A DNA stretch of 64,000 nucleotides from Haloarcula litorea (GCF_029338195.1 NZ_CP119779.1:1550001-1614000); one strand, 5' to 3'; shown: positions 25,134 through 34,129, counted from the first letter of the stretch. Notes: a model not told the origin generated them from the sequence alone. Numbers and translations: made by a program.

Positions 25134-26054
25134 TCACTCCGCCGTCTCCACCAACTCGACTGCCAGCCGCGCCGCCGCCGCGCCGGTCTCGCCCAGCACG
25201 TACGTGATCGGCTCGATGCCGAACGCGCCGCGGTGGAACAGGACGTCCGGGACCACCCCCCGATCGGCGAACCGCTCGCGCAGACGCTCGCCGCGGTCCT
25301 CGTAGCCGGCGTCGAACTCCAGGACGTCCAGTCCGCGGTCCCGGGCCGCGGCCAGCAGCGCGTCGTCGGTCGCGAGGTTCAGCGCCCCTCGGCGGTCGGG
25401 GTCGACGGCCGTCGCCGCAAGCACCGTGGTCGCGACGTGTTCCGAGGCCCCGAACTCGGGGTTGGCTGGCACCTCGACGCTGCCGTTCATCACGTAGATC
25501 CGGCCCGGGACGGCGGCCACGTCCGCCGGCCCGTCGGCGTCGGGCAGCGCGGTGCCGACGTTGGTGCCGACGTTGGGGACGTGGTCGACGACCGCGGGCG
25601 TCGTCGCCAGCAGCCGGCTGGCCTCCCGCACGCTGTCGAGCACCGCCCGCTCGGTTCGCAGTTCCGGGTTCGCGCCCCGGACACAGAGGTCACAGCCCAG
25701 CCCCTGCAGTCCGGGCATCGCCTCCTCGTGGAGCTCGCAGATCGGCCCGCGGTCCTCGAACGACCGGATCAGTTCCAGTACAGCCGACAGCGCGTCGTAG
25801 CCGTCCATCTCCCCCTCAGCGAGCCCCGCCGCCACCCGCTCGACGGTCGCGGCCGTCTCCGGGTGGTCGGCGATGCGGGGTTCCAGCTCCGGGTCGCCGT
25901 TGAGGTAGGTGGAGACGGCCGCCTGCGTCACGCCGAGGTGGGCCGCGACTTCGCGCTGCGTGAGGCCGTGCTCGGCCAGCTCGCGGGCCAGCAGGACCCG
26001 CAGCGTCGGCAGCACGTCCTCGACGACGATCTCGCTCGGCAGACGCAGCGACAT
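25134..26054 (-). CDS. thiR: HTH-ThiN transcriptional regulator, ThiR-like
   Basis: The protein is 306 residues from ATG 26054. An N-terminal helix-turn-helix (about 10-60; LTQREVAAHLGVTQAAVSTYL) is followed by a linker with paired Cys (CDLCVRG) and a C-terminal ThiN domain (about 130-306; VPNVGTNVGTALPDA and RIYVMNGSVEVPANPEFGAS). In archaea this architecture is the ThiR family, which senses thiamine phosphate through ThiN and represses thiamine genes. It lacks the kinase domain of ThiDN. It is divergent from tenA with about 107 bp between, fitting control of the adjacent operon. Confidence 0.8.
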   Translation of the reverse strand: MSLRLPSEIVVEDVLPTLRVLLARELAEHGLTQREVAAHLGVTQAAVSTYLNGDPELEPRIADHPETAATVERVAAGLAEGEMDGYDALSAVLELIRSFEDRGPICELHEEAMPGLQGLGCDLCVRGANPELRTERAVLDSVREASRLLATTPAVVDHVPNVGTNVGTALPDADGPADVAAVPGRIYVMNGSVEVPANPEFGASEHVATTVLAATAVDPDRRGALNLATDDALLAAARDRGLDVLEFDAGYEDRGERLRERFADRGVVPDVLFHRGAFGIEPITYVLGETGAAAARLAVELVETAE

Positions 26055-26161
26055 ACCCCGCCGTTGGGCGAGAGCCCGCTTAATGGTTCGACATCCCCAC
26101 ACCGCGGTAAAAGCCAATTGTATCACTAGGTTATATCACCGGCGAGCGTCCACGGTCGGGT
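26055..26161. promoter_or_regulatory. Divergent thiR/tenA promoter region
   Basis: The region has the direct repeat TATCAC (about 26118-26123 and 26134-26139) within an AT-rich stretch containing GTTATATCACC, a possible TATA box about 25 nt before the tenA ATG. It is the expected target of ThiR. The direct repeat differs from the inverted TATC-N6-GATA site of the motility promoters. Confidence 0.4.
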
Positions 26162-26827
26162 ATGGCCTTCACCGACGAACTGGCCGAGGTGGGCGACCCG
26201 GTCTGGGATGCCGTCCTCGACCACCCGATGGTCGAACAGCTCGGCGAGGGGACCCTGGACGAGGCCCCGTTCCGGTACTGGGTCCGCCAGGACTACGTCT
26301 ACCTCGTCGAGTACGCCCGCGTGTTCGCCTTCGGGGCCGCCAACGCGCCCGATCTGGCGCGGATGGGCACCTTCGCCGAGCTGCTGGACGCGACGATCAA
26401 CACCGAGATGGATCTCCACCGGGAGTACGCCGCCGAGTTCGGGATCGGCGAGGCCGAGCTGGCGGCGACCGATCCCTCGCCGACGACGCGGGGGTACACG
26501 GACTTCCTCGTGCGCGTGGCGGCGACGGGCACCTTCGGCGAGCTCGTGGCCGCGCTGTTGCCCTGTATGTGGGGGTTCAACGAGACCGCCCGCCGGCTCG
26601 ACGAGCGCGGCCGTCCCGACCACGAGCAGTACGCCGCCTGGATCGAGATGTACGCCGGCGCGGAGTTCACCGACCTCGCCGAGTGGTGCAGGGACCTGCT
26701 TGACGACGTGGCCGCCGACGCAACTCCCGACGAGCGCGAGCGCTACCGGGACCTGTTCGAGACCTCCGCGAAGTACGAGTACCGCTTCTGGGACGCCGCC
26801 TGGCGACAGGAGGGGTGGTCGGTGTGA
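26162..26827 (+). CDS. tenA: TenA family thiaminase II
   Basis: The protein is 221 residues. It is a TenA/TENI helical bundle protein with the catalytic Cys in LLPCMWGFNE (about residue 138), FRYWVRQDYVYL near the substrate site, and YEYRFWDAAW near the C-terminus. TenA hydrolyses aminomethyl-pyrimidine to recover HMP for thiamine salvage. The Cys places it in the TenA_C class. Its stop overlaps the next gene's GTG start, so the two are translationally coupled. Confidence 0.88.
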   Translation: MAFTDELAEVGDPVWDAVLDHPMVEQLGEGTLDEAPFRYWVRQDYVYLVEYARVFAFGAANAPDLARMGTFAELLDATINTEMDLHREYAAEFGIGEAELAATDPSPTTRGYTDFLVRVAATGTFGELVAALLPCMWGFNETARRLDERGRPDHEQYAAWIEMYAGAEFTDLAEWCRDLLDDVAADATPDERERYRDLFETSAKYEYRFWDAAWRQEGWSV

Positions 26828-27585
26828 GCGACGCCGCCACGGGCGACGACGCCACGGTCTCTGCCGCCTACGCCGACTACGCGGCCGACCGCGCGGACCC
26901 GCGGTTCACCGACTGGTGCCGCGAGCGGACCGGCGAGTCGTGGACGGCGGCGACGGACCACCGCTTCACCCGCGAGCTCCACGCCGACACGCTCGACGAC
27001 GACGTCTTCCGCCGCTATCTCGTCCAGGACTACGCCGTCGTCGAGTCGCTGGTGGGCGCGTTCGGCCACGCCGTCGGCGAAGCCCCATCGATGGCCGCGA
27101 AGTCCCGGCTGGTCGAGTTCCTCGGGACCGTCACCGGCGACGAGGACGACTACTTCGAGCGCTCCTTCGACGCGCTGGGCGTGCCCGAGTCGACCCACGC
27201 GGACCCGCCGCTTGCCGAGCCGACGGCGGCGTTTCAGGACCTCATCGGTCGGGCGACCGGCCGGGGCGGCTACGCGGAGACGCTGGCCGTCCTCGTGCCC
27301 GCCGAGTGGGTGTACCTGACCTGGGCCAGCGGCCACGACGAGCGGCCCGACCGCTTCTACCTCGCGGAGTGGGTCGACCTCCACGCCGTCGACGCCTTCG
27401 CCGAGTTCGTCGGTTGGCTCCGCCGGGAACTGGACCGCGAGGGCGCGGCCGCGAACCCGCGCCGGCAGGCCCGCATCGCCGACCTATTCGCCCGGACCGT
27501 CGACCTCGAAGCCGCCTTCTTCGACGCGGCCTACGACGGGGATCGCTCGCTGGTCCCGGAGCAGGCCACGGAAGGTGACGCCTGA
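26824..27585 (+). CDS. TenA-like protein lacking the catalytic Cys (TenA_E type)
   Basis: The protein is 253 residues from GTG 26824. It has the TenA core (FRRYLVQDYAVVESLVGAFG), but the catalytic-Cys position reads LVPAEWVYLTWA, so it belongs to the TenA_E class, where a Glu is proposed to take over. In plants and some bacteria such a paralog works on other pyrimidine degradation products. It overlaps tenA by 4 nt and the transporter gene by 1 nt (TGATG), so all three are one operon. Confidence 0.82.
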   Translation: MSDAATGDDATVSAAYADYAADRADPRFTDWCRERTGESWTAATDHRFTRELHADTLDDDVFRRYLVQDYAVVESLVGAFGHAVGEAPSMAAKSRLVEFLGTVTGDEDDYFERSFDALGVPESTHADPPLAEPTAAFQDLIGRATGRGGYAETLAVLVPAEWVYLTWASGHDERPDRFYLAEWVDLHAVDAFAEFVGWLRRELDREGAAANPRRQARIADLFARTVDLEAAFFDAAYDGDRSLVPEQATEGDA

Positions 27586-29204
27586 TGGTCGACACTGCCC
27601 TCGCGCTCGGACTGACCGTCCTCGCGCTCGTCGCGTTCGCGGCGCTGGGCGTCTGGACCACCCGCGGCGGCGACCGCTCGACGGACGACTTCCTCACGGC
27701 GCGGAACTCCGTCGGCCGGGGCCGCCTGACGGCGACGCTCGTGGCCTCGTCGATGGGCGTCTGGATCCTCCTCTCCGCGCCCGAGGCCGGGGCCGGGTTC
27801 GGGATCGCCGCCGCCGTCGGCTACGCCGTCGGGACGGCGGTCCCGATGGCCGCCTACGCGAGACTCGGGCCGCGCGTGCGGGAGTTGCTCCCCGAGGGCC
27901 ACTCGCTGACCGAGTACGCCCACGCCCGCTTCGGGTCGGCGATGTACGCCTTCGTCGTCCTCGTGAGCGCGCTGTACATGTTCGTCTTCGTCGCCGCCGA
28001 GCTGACGGGCATCGCCAGCGCGCTCGCGCTGGTCGCCGGCGTCCCGCAGTGGCAGACCGCCGTCCTCGTCGGCGGGTTCGTCCTGCTGTACACGGGCTAC
28101 GGCGGCCTGCGGGCGACCATCGTCACCGACACGGTCCAGGCGGTGCTCGTGCTCCCGCTGCTGGCCGTCGTCGTCGGCGCGGTCCTGCTGGCGCTGGGCG
28201 GGCCAGCGGCCGTCTACGCCGGCGTCGCCGGGGCGAACCCGTCTCTGGTCGACCCCGGCTTCCTCCCCGGCCTCCAGTTCGGGCTCGCGCTGGCGTTCGC
28301 CATCCTCGGGGCCGAACTGGTGAACCAGACCTGGTGGCAGCGCCTCTACGCCGGCGAGAGCGACGCGGCGGTCGCCGGGAGCTTCCGCCGGGCGACGCTG
28401 CTGAACGGCGCGCTCGTCTTCGTGGCCGCCCTGCTGGGGCTGGTCGCCGTCGGCCACGCCGACGTCGTGACCGACGTGACCAGCTCGGCGTACAACGCCG
28501 ACGTGGCGTTCTTCGTCCTCGTCGAGAGCGTGCTGGGCGAGGGCGTCCTGCTGGCGGTGGTCCTGCTGGCGCTGCTGCTGGTGGTCAGCTCCGTCGACTC
28601 GCTGTTCTCGGCGCTGGCGAGTCTCGTCACCGCCGACCTCCCGCGGCTGCTGGCCGACCCCGACGACCGGACGCTCCGGCTGGGGGCGCGGGCGCTGACC
28701 GCCGTCGTCGCCGTCGCTGCCGTCGCCGTCAGCCTGCGCGCCCGCAGCGTCCTCCGGCTGTTCTTCTTCGCGGACCTGCTCGGGGCCGCCGTCGGCTTCC
28801 CGCTGGTCTACGGGCTCTACTCCCGGTCGCTCACCGGTCCGGGTGCGCTGGCGAGCAGCCTCGGCGGGCTGGCGGTCGGGCTGGCGTTCTTCCCCGACTT
28901 CCGGGGCGTCCTGACCGCCGTTCCGGTCGTCGGCGACGCCCTGCCCGCCGCGGACCCGCTGTACCTGTCCTCGTTCGCGGGCGCGTTCCTCGTCTCGACG
29001 GGGCTGGCGCTCGCCGCCGCCCGCGTCTCCGACGCCGAGGTCGACCTGACCCGGCTGTCGGAGACAGGGCCGCTCGCGACGGACGGCGGTGAGCCGAGCG
29101 GAGCGAGGCGAGGCTCGTCGGGACCGTGCTCCGACGGTAGTGAGCCGAGCGGAGCGAGGCGCGGCTCGTCAGAACCCAGTTCCGACGGCAGTCGCCAGGA
29201 GTGA
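27585..29204 (+). CDS. Sodium:solute symporter family permease
   Basis: The protein is 539 residues with about 13 membrane segments. It carries the SSF features near NQTWWQRLYAGES and the early DDFLTARNSVGRG. Its operon position after two TenA genes and thiR suggests import of thiamine or a pyrimidine precursor (inference). The last 38 residues are strange: they are encoded by two 51-bp tandem repeats (29089-29190), each giving the peptide EPSGARRGSS. That tail looks like read-through into a former intergenic repeat. Confidence 0.82.
   Translation: MVDTALALGLTVLALVAFAALGVWTTRGGDRSTDDFLTARNSVGRGRLTATLVASSMGVWILLSAPEAGAGFGIAAAVGYAVGTAVPMAAYARLGPRVRELLPEGHSLTEYAHARFGSAMYAFVVLVSALYMFVFVAAELTGIASALALVAGVPQWQTAVLVGGFVLLYTGYGGLRATIVTDTVQAVLVLPLLAVVVGAVLLALGGPAAVYAGVAGANPSLVDPGFLPGLQFGLALAFAILGAELVNQTWWQRLYAGESDAAVAGSFRRATLLNGALVFVAALLGLVAVGHADVVTDVTSSAYNADVAFFVLVESVLGEGVLLAVVLLALLLVVSSVDSLFSALASLVTADLPRLLADPDDRTLRLGARALTAVVAVAAVAVSLRARSVLRLFFFADLLGAAVGFPLVYGLYSRSLTGPGALASSLGGLAVGLAFFPDFRGVLTAVPVVGDALPAADPLYLSSFAGAFLVSTGLALAAARVSDAEVDLTRLSETGPLATDGGEPSGARRGSSGPCSDGSEPSGARRGSSEPSSDGSRQE
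29089..29190 (+). repeat. 51-bp tandem repeat in the end of the transporter gene
   Basis: Two adjacent copies, 29089-29139 and 29140-29190, start with the same 22 bases (GTGAGCCGAGCGGAGCGAGG and two more) and end with TCCGACGG; they differ at about nine positions. The unit has a multiple-of-three length, so the reading frame continues, giving two near-identical 17-residue units. The GAGCGGAGCGAG core is the kind seen in non-coding haloarchaeal spacers. Confidence 0.75.
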
Positions 29205-29207
29205 CGC

Positions 29208-29465
29208 TCACGCCGTCGGTCGCCAGAGCCGCCGCCAGGCCCGGGCGGCCGCCGTCCACGCCGCGACGTTCCGCGACCAGAGGTCGGACGCCGTCGGGCC
29301 GCGACACCGGTGGACGGCGAGGTCGGTCCCGCAGGCCGGACACCGCAGGCGGACCCGGCGGCCGCGCCGGACCGTCCGCCAGTCGCCGCTCGCGTGAGCC
29401 CGGCGGTCACACGACGGGCAGAACAGCGTCGCCTTCGCCGGGGGGTCGTCGGATCGAGGGCTCAT
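29208..29465 (-). CDS. Zinc-ribbon protein
   Basis: The protein is 85 residues with CPSCDRRAH and CPACGTD forming a C2C2 zinc ribbon, a basic segment between, and a C-terminal Trp/Arg-rich tail that may contact nucleic acid or membrane. Function is unknown. It is convergent with the transporter gene (3-bp gap) and divergent from the exported-protein module, with a promoter region of about 150 bp between. Confidence 0.65.
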   Translation of the reverse strand: MSPRSDDPPAKATLFCPSCDRRAHASGDWRTVRRGRRVRLRCPACGTDLAVHRCRGPTASDLWSRNVAAWTAAARAWRRLWRPTA

Positions 29466-29553
29466 TCCACCTGCGATCCGGGGCCGAGGGTAAAAGCACC
29501 TACCTATGAGGTCTCTATAGGTCTCGATACTCCTTCCATTATGCTCCCGCCGT

Positions 29554-29567
29554 TATCCCGGCCGATA
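29554..29567. promoter_or_regulatory. TATC-N6-GATA operator upstream of module 1
   Basis: TATC-CCGGCC-GATA, extended to TTATC/GATAA. The centre is 54 nt from the ATG at 29615 and about 21 bp upstream of a weak TATA-like ACACTTGTAG (29581-29590). Its form and position match the sites before archaellin, cheY and arlCE, suggesting that this module is controlled with motility. Confidence 0.7.
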
Positions 29568-29614
29568 ATCGCCCCCCTACACACTTGTAGACCCCTCGCA
29601 AAGTGCCGACAGCT

Positions 29615-30079
29615 ATGGCGACGCGCGTGTTCGCGGCGTTCCTGGGCCTCGTCCTCGTCGCCAGCGTCGCCGCGGGCCCACTCGGCATCGGGGCGGCGGA
29701 CGGCCCCACCGCCGAGCCAGCCGCCGACGTCTCGCTCGTCTCGGCCCCGACGGAGACGGTCACTCTCGAACGCGGTCGGTTCGGGAGCGGCCGCTACCAC
29801 CTCGACGCCGCGCCGGCCGTCGTCGACGTCGGAACCGTGTCGGGCGACCCGATGGTGCGCTACGTCGTCGACGTGCCCGGCCTGTGGCTCACCGCGACCA
29901 CCCGGCGGGACCTCTCGGACGGCGAAGGGCGGCGCTCGCTGTCGGTCAGTCCCGTCACGGTCAGTCCCCACCGGGTCGACCAGCGCCGCTACGACGCCAT
30001 CGTCGCGGTGTGGGTCCGCGAGGGGTCCCGCGACCGGGCGGTGCTCCAGCGCCGCGTGACGGTGGTGGTCGAGCGGTGA
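29615..30079 (+). CDS. Small exported protein, module 1
   Basis: The protein is 154 residues. It starts with a hydrophobic segment (MATRVFAAFLGLVLVASVAAG), a signal peptide or membrane anchor without lipobox, so the rest should be extracellular. The remainder is beta-rich. It is a paralog of the protein at 42842: RGRFGSGRYHLDAAPAVV aligns with DGRFGTGVAYVRVPTATV, and both have a late DR-V-R-TV-V strand. It is followed with a GTGA overlap by a large membrane protein, as in the second module. Function is unknown. Confidence 0.7.
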   Translation: MATRVFAAFLGLVLVASVAAGPLGIGAADGPTAEPAADVSLVSAPTETVTLERGRFGSGRYHLDAAPAVVDVGTVSGDPMVRYVVDVPGLWLTATTRRDLSDGEGRRSLSVSPVTVSPHRVDQRRYDAIVAVWVREGSRDRAVLQRRVTVVVER

Positions 30080-31965
30080 GCGTCGCCGACCGACTGCTCG
30101 CCGGCGAGACGGTCGAGCCCGTCGAACTCCGGCGGGCGACGGTCCGGGGGATCTTCGGCGATCGCGTCGGGGTCGCGCTCGCCCTCGGGTCGCTCGTCTG
30201 GTTCGGTCTGACCTGGCGGCTCGGCTTCGCCTCGAACGACCAGTACACGTTCGCCAACACGCTGCTGGCGCTCGTCGACGGACACCTCCACATCACGTCG
30301 CCGGTGTACGGTCCGGCGTCGGGGGCGACGCCCGGGACCCACCTCGTGGACGGCCGCGTCTACGGTCGGAACTACGGGATCGTCGCGGTCTCGGCGCTGT
30401 GGTACGTCCCGCTCCGGGCGCTGGCGGTCGTCCTCGACGTCCGCGTCCTGCTGACCGGCTGCTGGGGGCTGGCGGTCGCCGGCCTCGGGACGGCCGCGGG
30501 ATCGCTGTTCGGCCGCCGACGCACCGGCCTGTGGCTGGGGACGGCCGTCGGGGGCGTCGCGTTCGCCGCGTCGGTTCCGCTCGCCGAGCCGCTGTCGACG
30601 TACTGGCTGCCGCTGGTGGCGCTGCAGCTGACGACCGCCCTCGCGGCGGCGCTGCTGGCCGTCGTCGCCTACCGCCTCCTCGGTCGCGTGGCCGAGCGAC
30701 CGGTCGCCGTCGCCGGAGGCGTCGCCGTCGCCGCGGCGACGCCGGTCGGCTTCTGGGCGACGCTCCCGAAGCGCCACAGCGTGACCGCGCTGTTGGTCGT
30801 CTGTGCGGCCCACGCGCTGCTCCGGAGCCGCGAGGCCGGCGACCGACGGACCGCGACCCGGTTCCGGGCGCTGGCGTACGTCCCGCCGGCGCTCGCCGCC
30901 TGGGTCCACGCGCCCGAGGGGTTCGTCCTGCTGGTCGCGCTCGCCGTTGCCGACCTGCCGACCGCCCGGTGGAACGGACCGCGGGAGTTGCTGACGGTCG
31001 GGACCGCCTTCTGCGTCGCGTTGCTGCCCTTCCTGCTCACGAACTACGTCGTCTCCGGGAACCCGGTGGCCCCGCCGCGGTTCCTCGCGGACTACACGGG
31101 CGGCGTGCTCGGGCCCGAGGGCGACGTGAGCGGGGCGGTCGGAACTGACCCGAGCGGACGTGACGGCGGTCCGGTCTCCCTCCCCGTCCCCGGCAGCCGA
31201 GTGCTCGGTCGGTTCGCCGCCTCCTACGCCGTCCTGCTCGACCCCGACCGTCTGTTTCGCGTGTTCGTCCGCACCGGCTACGTCCCCTCGCTCCGTCCGG
31301 ACCAGGACGCCGCGATCAACCTCAGCGTACTGGCGTCGATGCCGCTGCTGGGCGCGGCCGTCGCGTATCCGGTGCTGGTCGCTCGCCGGATCGGCCGCGA
31401 CGAGTGGCCGTCCCGGCCCCGCGAGTGGTCGCCAGCGAGGGTCGTCGACGCCTTCACCGCGGTGTACGCCGTCCTCCTGCTCGGGCTCTTCCTCGCCTCG
31501 CTCCCGCTCCATCACATGCTCACGGTCCGGTATCTCCACCCGCTGTACCCGCTCGGCGTGTACTGGCTGGCACGCCTGCCGGCCGTTCGCGGAGTCGTCA
31601 CCGGCCAGCGACGGCGGCTCGCCGCGAGCTACGGGGCGACCATCGTCGCCGGCGTCCCCGCCTTCCTCGGTGCCGTCGTCGTCGGCCACCTCGTCCTGCC
31701 GGAGGCGGTCCAGGCGTACGCGCTGGCGGCCCTGGCCGTCGCGGCCGTCGTCGCCTGCTGGAGCGTCGTGGCGACGGTCACGGGCCGCGGTGCACGGGCC
31801 GGCGCGGTCGTGCTGGGCCTCGCCGCCGGCGCGACGACGACGTACCTGCTGGTCGCCGGGCTCTCGCTGTTCCCGTCGACCGGCGAGTTCCTCCTCCCGC
31901 TGTCGCGGGCCGCCGCCGAGCACGTCCACTACGCGGAACTGCTCGGCAGTTCGCCCCCGGCGTAG
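30076..31965 (+). CDS. Polytopic GT-C-like membrane protein, module 1
   Basis: The protein is 629 residues from GTG 30076, with about 12 membrane segments. Near the end of the first segment comes an acidic residue (Asp55, SNDQY), then VDGHLHI, and DGRVYGRNYG (about 92-101). Further on are PVGFWATLPKRH, TNYVVSGNPV and LTVRYLHPLYPLGVYW. This layout, an acidic residue in the first outer loop and a late RY-HP motif, resembles GT-C glycosyltransferases or ArnT-like proteins, but no family match could be checked. The paralog at 43315 shares all these motifs. It may work on surface glycans, perhaps of archaellins (inference). Confidence 0.65.
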   Translation: MSVADRLLAGETVEPVELRRATVRGIFGDRVGVALALGSLVWFGLTWRLGFASNDQYTFANTLLALVDGHLHITSPVYGPASGATPGTHLVDGRVYGRNYGIVAVSALWYVPLRALAVVLDVRVLLTGCWGLAVAGLGTAAGSLFGRRRTGLWLGTAVGGVAFAASVPLAEPLSTYWLPLVALQLTTALAAALLAVVAYRLLGRVAERPVAVAGGVAVAAATPVGFWATLPKRHSVTALLVVCAAHALLRSREAGDRRTATRFRALAYVPPALAAWVHAPEGFVLLVALAVADLPTARWNGPRELLTVGTAFCVALLPFLLTNYVVSGNPVAPPRFLADYTGGVLGPEGDVSGAVGTDPSGRDGGPVSLPVPGSRVLGRFAASYAVLLDPDRLFRVFVRTGYVPSLRPDQDAAINLSVLASMPLLGAAVAYPVLVARRIGRDEWPSRPREWSPARVVDAFTAVYAVLLLGLFLASLPLHHMLTVRYLHPLYPLGVYWLARLPAVRGVVTGQRRRLAASYGATIVAGVPAFLGAVVVGHLVLPEAVQAYALAALAVAAVVACWSVVATVTGRGARAGAVVLGLAAGATTTYLLVAGLSLFPSTGEFLLPLSRAAAEHVHYAELLGSSPPA

Positions 31966-32835
31966 CTACTGGTCGGCGATGGCGTCGCCGGCGATCGACC
32001 GGCCGCGGGCCTCCAGTTGGACCTCGCGGCGGGTGCGGACCGGTTCGAGGATGTCGGCCTCGACGAGGCGGTCGTAGACGTCCTCGACCTCGTCGACGTC
32101 CATGTCGACGAACTCGGGGATCTTGAACGGGGAGATGCCGGAGTACAGCGCCATCAACACCTGCACCTCGTCGTCCGAGAGGTCGACATCGTCGGCCGCG
32201 TTGCGCTGCTCGCCCTGCCGTACCAGTCCCTCCAACAGGGAGACGTGGCGGGGGTTGCCCGTGACGTACGTCTCGACGCTGGTGGTCTCGACGGTGTGTT
32301 CCACCTCGAGGACTGGCCGCTCCCGGCCGCGGATCTCCCGCTCCGCGGCCTCGACGGTCCCCACGTCGTCGATGTCGAGCTCGACGAAGGTGCCGCTGGC
32401 GGTGGCGAGATCGATCGTCTCCTCGTGTTCGTCGTCGAGCTTGAGCCGGGCCTTCTCCCACTCGGTGTCCCGGACGACGCCGCCCTCCACCGCGGGATGT
32501 TTCGCGAGGACGACGATCTGGTCCAGCAGCGCCCGGTAGAGCTCCCCCTCGAACGTCTCGTCGCTGGTCGAGATCAGCCAGACGTCCCGGCCGCTCTGGA
32601 CCTTGACGTAGCTGTCGACCTGCGCGAGCGGCTGGTTCATCTGACTGGCGGTGACGCTCGTGAGCTTCGACAGCGCGATGGTCCGCTTGCCGTCGCTGGT
32701 CGCCAGCACCAGCCGCTTGTTCGACAGCAGGATCCGACCCGGGACCCACTCGATGTCGTTGCGCTTGCGGCCCTCCGAGACCACCTGCACGAACGTCCCC
32801 TGCGTGTCGACCAGCGCGCGCTCGCCGTCGCTCAT
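31966..32835 (-). CDS. cheF: Taxis protein CheF family
   Basis: The protein is 289 residues and a clear paralog of the CheF at 23907: compare IEWVPGRILLSNKRLVLATS with the KGRVVLSQKRLVLAAS there, and DEVQVLMALYSG with TEVLVAMYSTG. It lies downstream of the HEAT-repeat protein gene, 61 bp after its stop, at the end of the cheB-cheA-cheR-HEAT run, where it probably shares the mRNA. CheF joins CheY to the archaellum motor through ArlCE. In Halobacterium salinarum two CheF proteins and a HEAT protein form this adaptor set, matching the neighbours here. Confidence 0.88.
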   Translation of the reverse strand: MSDGERALVDTQGTFVQVVSEGRKRNDIEWVPGRILLSNKRLVLATSDGKRTIALSKLTSVTASQMNQPLAQVDSYVKVQSGRDVWLISTSDETFEGELYRALLDQIVVLAKHPAVEGGVVRDTEWEKARLKLDDEHEETIDLATASGTFVELDIDDVGTVEAAEREIRGRERPVLEVEHTVETTSVETYVTGNPRHVSLLEGLVRQGEQRNAADDVDLSDDEVQVLMALYSGISPFKIPEFVDMDVDEVEDVYDRLVEADILEPVRTRREVQLEARGRSIAGDAIADQ

Positions 32836-32896
32836 CCCTGTTCTCGCCCCGGTGGATCGGTCGCCTGCCCCTTAACCGCCTCGGCCACGGCGGCGC

Positions 32897-34129
32897 TCAC
32901 CGCCGCCCACCCAGTTTCGAGATGGCCGAGAAGGCCTTCTTGCGGACGATCTCGTGGTCGGTCTCGTCGATGAGCTGGTCAAGGACCGCCCGGGACCGCT
33001 CGCCGCCGACCTTCCCGAGCGTGAAGATGGCCTGCCCGCGGACCTCCGGGTCGACGGTGTCGTCCTCGACCAGTCGGAGGAGGCGGCGCTCGACCGTCCC
33101 GCCCCCGTCGCCCAGCTCTGCGAGGCTGGTGGCGGCGAACTGCCGGAGCATCGTGTCGTCGTCGCCCAGCGCCTCGACCAGCGCGTCGACGACGCGCTCG
33201 CGCTCGGCGTCGCCCGCCACTCGGCCCAGCAGCCACGCGGTGTTGCGCCGCTGGGAGGGTTGGGTGCTCTCCTCGAGGATCTCGGCCAGCGGGACCACGA
33301 CCGTCCGGTCGTCCGTGTTCGAGAGCCGGTCGACGACCGTCTCGCGGATGTCGTGGCTCCGCTCGGTCGGGACGTTCGCGAGCAGCTCGACCAGCGAGTA
33401 GACGGCCGTCCGGCGCACGGCCGGAGCGTCGTCGCCCAGCGCCTCGACCAGGTACTCGACCGGCCGGTCGTTCTCGAAGTTGCCGAACGCGCCGACGGCG
33501 ATCCGGCGGACCCGCTCGTCGTCGTCCTCGTACAGCGGGAGCAGGGCCTGTAACGCACGCCTGCTACCGATCGCGCCCAGCGCGTCGGCGGCCTCGCGCC
33601 GGACCGCCCCCTTCGGGTCCGTCAGCAGCGACGCCAGGGGTTCGGTCGCCCGCGAGTCGGCGACCTTGCCCGCGGCACGCGCCGCCCGCGCCCGGACGCG
33701 GGGGTCGGGGTCCTCGAACCGCTCGGTCAGCTTCGGGACGGCGTCCGCCTCGCCGAGCCGTCCGAGCCCGTTCGCGGCGGCCATCCGAAGCTCGGGCACG
33801 TCGGCGTCGAGCGCCCGCACGAACGCCTTCGCGGCCACCCAGTCGGCCGCGTCGTCGTCGATGTCGACCCCCGCTATGTCGCCGATGAGCTGCTGGATGG
33901 CGTCGCCGCCCAGTTCGTCCAGCGAGTCGATGGCGGCCGCGGTGACGGCGTCGCTGTCCCGTTGAGCCGCCGTGACCAGGGCGCTGACGACGTCCCGGCG
34001 GTCGTCGTGGTCGCCGAAGTTGCCCAGCAGTTCGGCCGCCCGCCGCTGGACCCGCTCGTTGTCGCTCTCGCGCAGGACCCGGATGAGCTCCTGCACGTCG
34101 CCGTCGCGTTCCAGTTCGTAGAGGCTCAT
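32897..34129 (-). CDS. HEAT-repeat taxis adaptor protein
   Basis: The protein is 410 residues of HEAT/PBS-lyase-type repeats, about 10-11 units of roughly 30-35 residues, for example VRARAARAAGKVADSRATEP, VRREAADALGAIGSRRAL and VRRIAVGAFGNFENDRP. It begins MSLYELERDGDVQELI; the start at 34129 overlaps the cheR stop by 4 nt. A HEAT-repeat protein next to CheF is part of the halobacterial taxis adaptor (H. salinarum OE2401F type), shown to interact with CheF and archaellum components. It acts in the cytosol at the motor. Confidence 0.85.
   Translation of the reverse strand: MSLYELERDGDVQELIRVLRESDNERVQRRAAELLGNFGDHDDRRDVVSALVTAAQRDSDAVTAAAIDSLDELGGDAIQQLIGDIAGVDIDDDAADWVAAKAFVRALDADVPELRMAAANGLGRLGEADAVPKLTERFEDPDPRVRARAARAAGKVADSRATEPLASLLTDPKGAVRREAADALGAIGSRRALQALLPLYEDDDERVRRIAVGAFGNFENDRPVEYLVEALGDDAPAVRRTAVYSLVELLANVPTERSHDIRETVVDRLSNTDDRTVVVPLAEILEESTQPSQRRNTAWLLGRVAGDAERERVVDALVEALGDDDTMLRQFAATSLAELGDGGGTVERRLLRLVEDDTVDPEVRGQAIFTLGKVGGERSRAVLDQLIDETDHEIVRKKAFSAISKLGGRR

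Noticed and set aside
24808-25305. Open frame across the hairpin array
   Set aside because: It spans perfect inverted repeats and the 3' end of thiR, with no haloarchaeal acidic composition.
26118-26139. TATCAC repeats in the thi promoter as a motility operator
   Set aside because: They are direct, not inverted, and lack the N6-GATA arm; a ThiR site is more likely.
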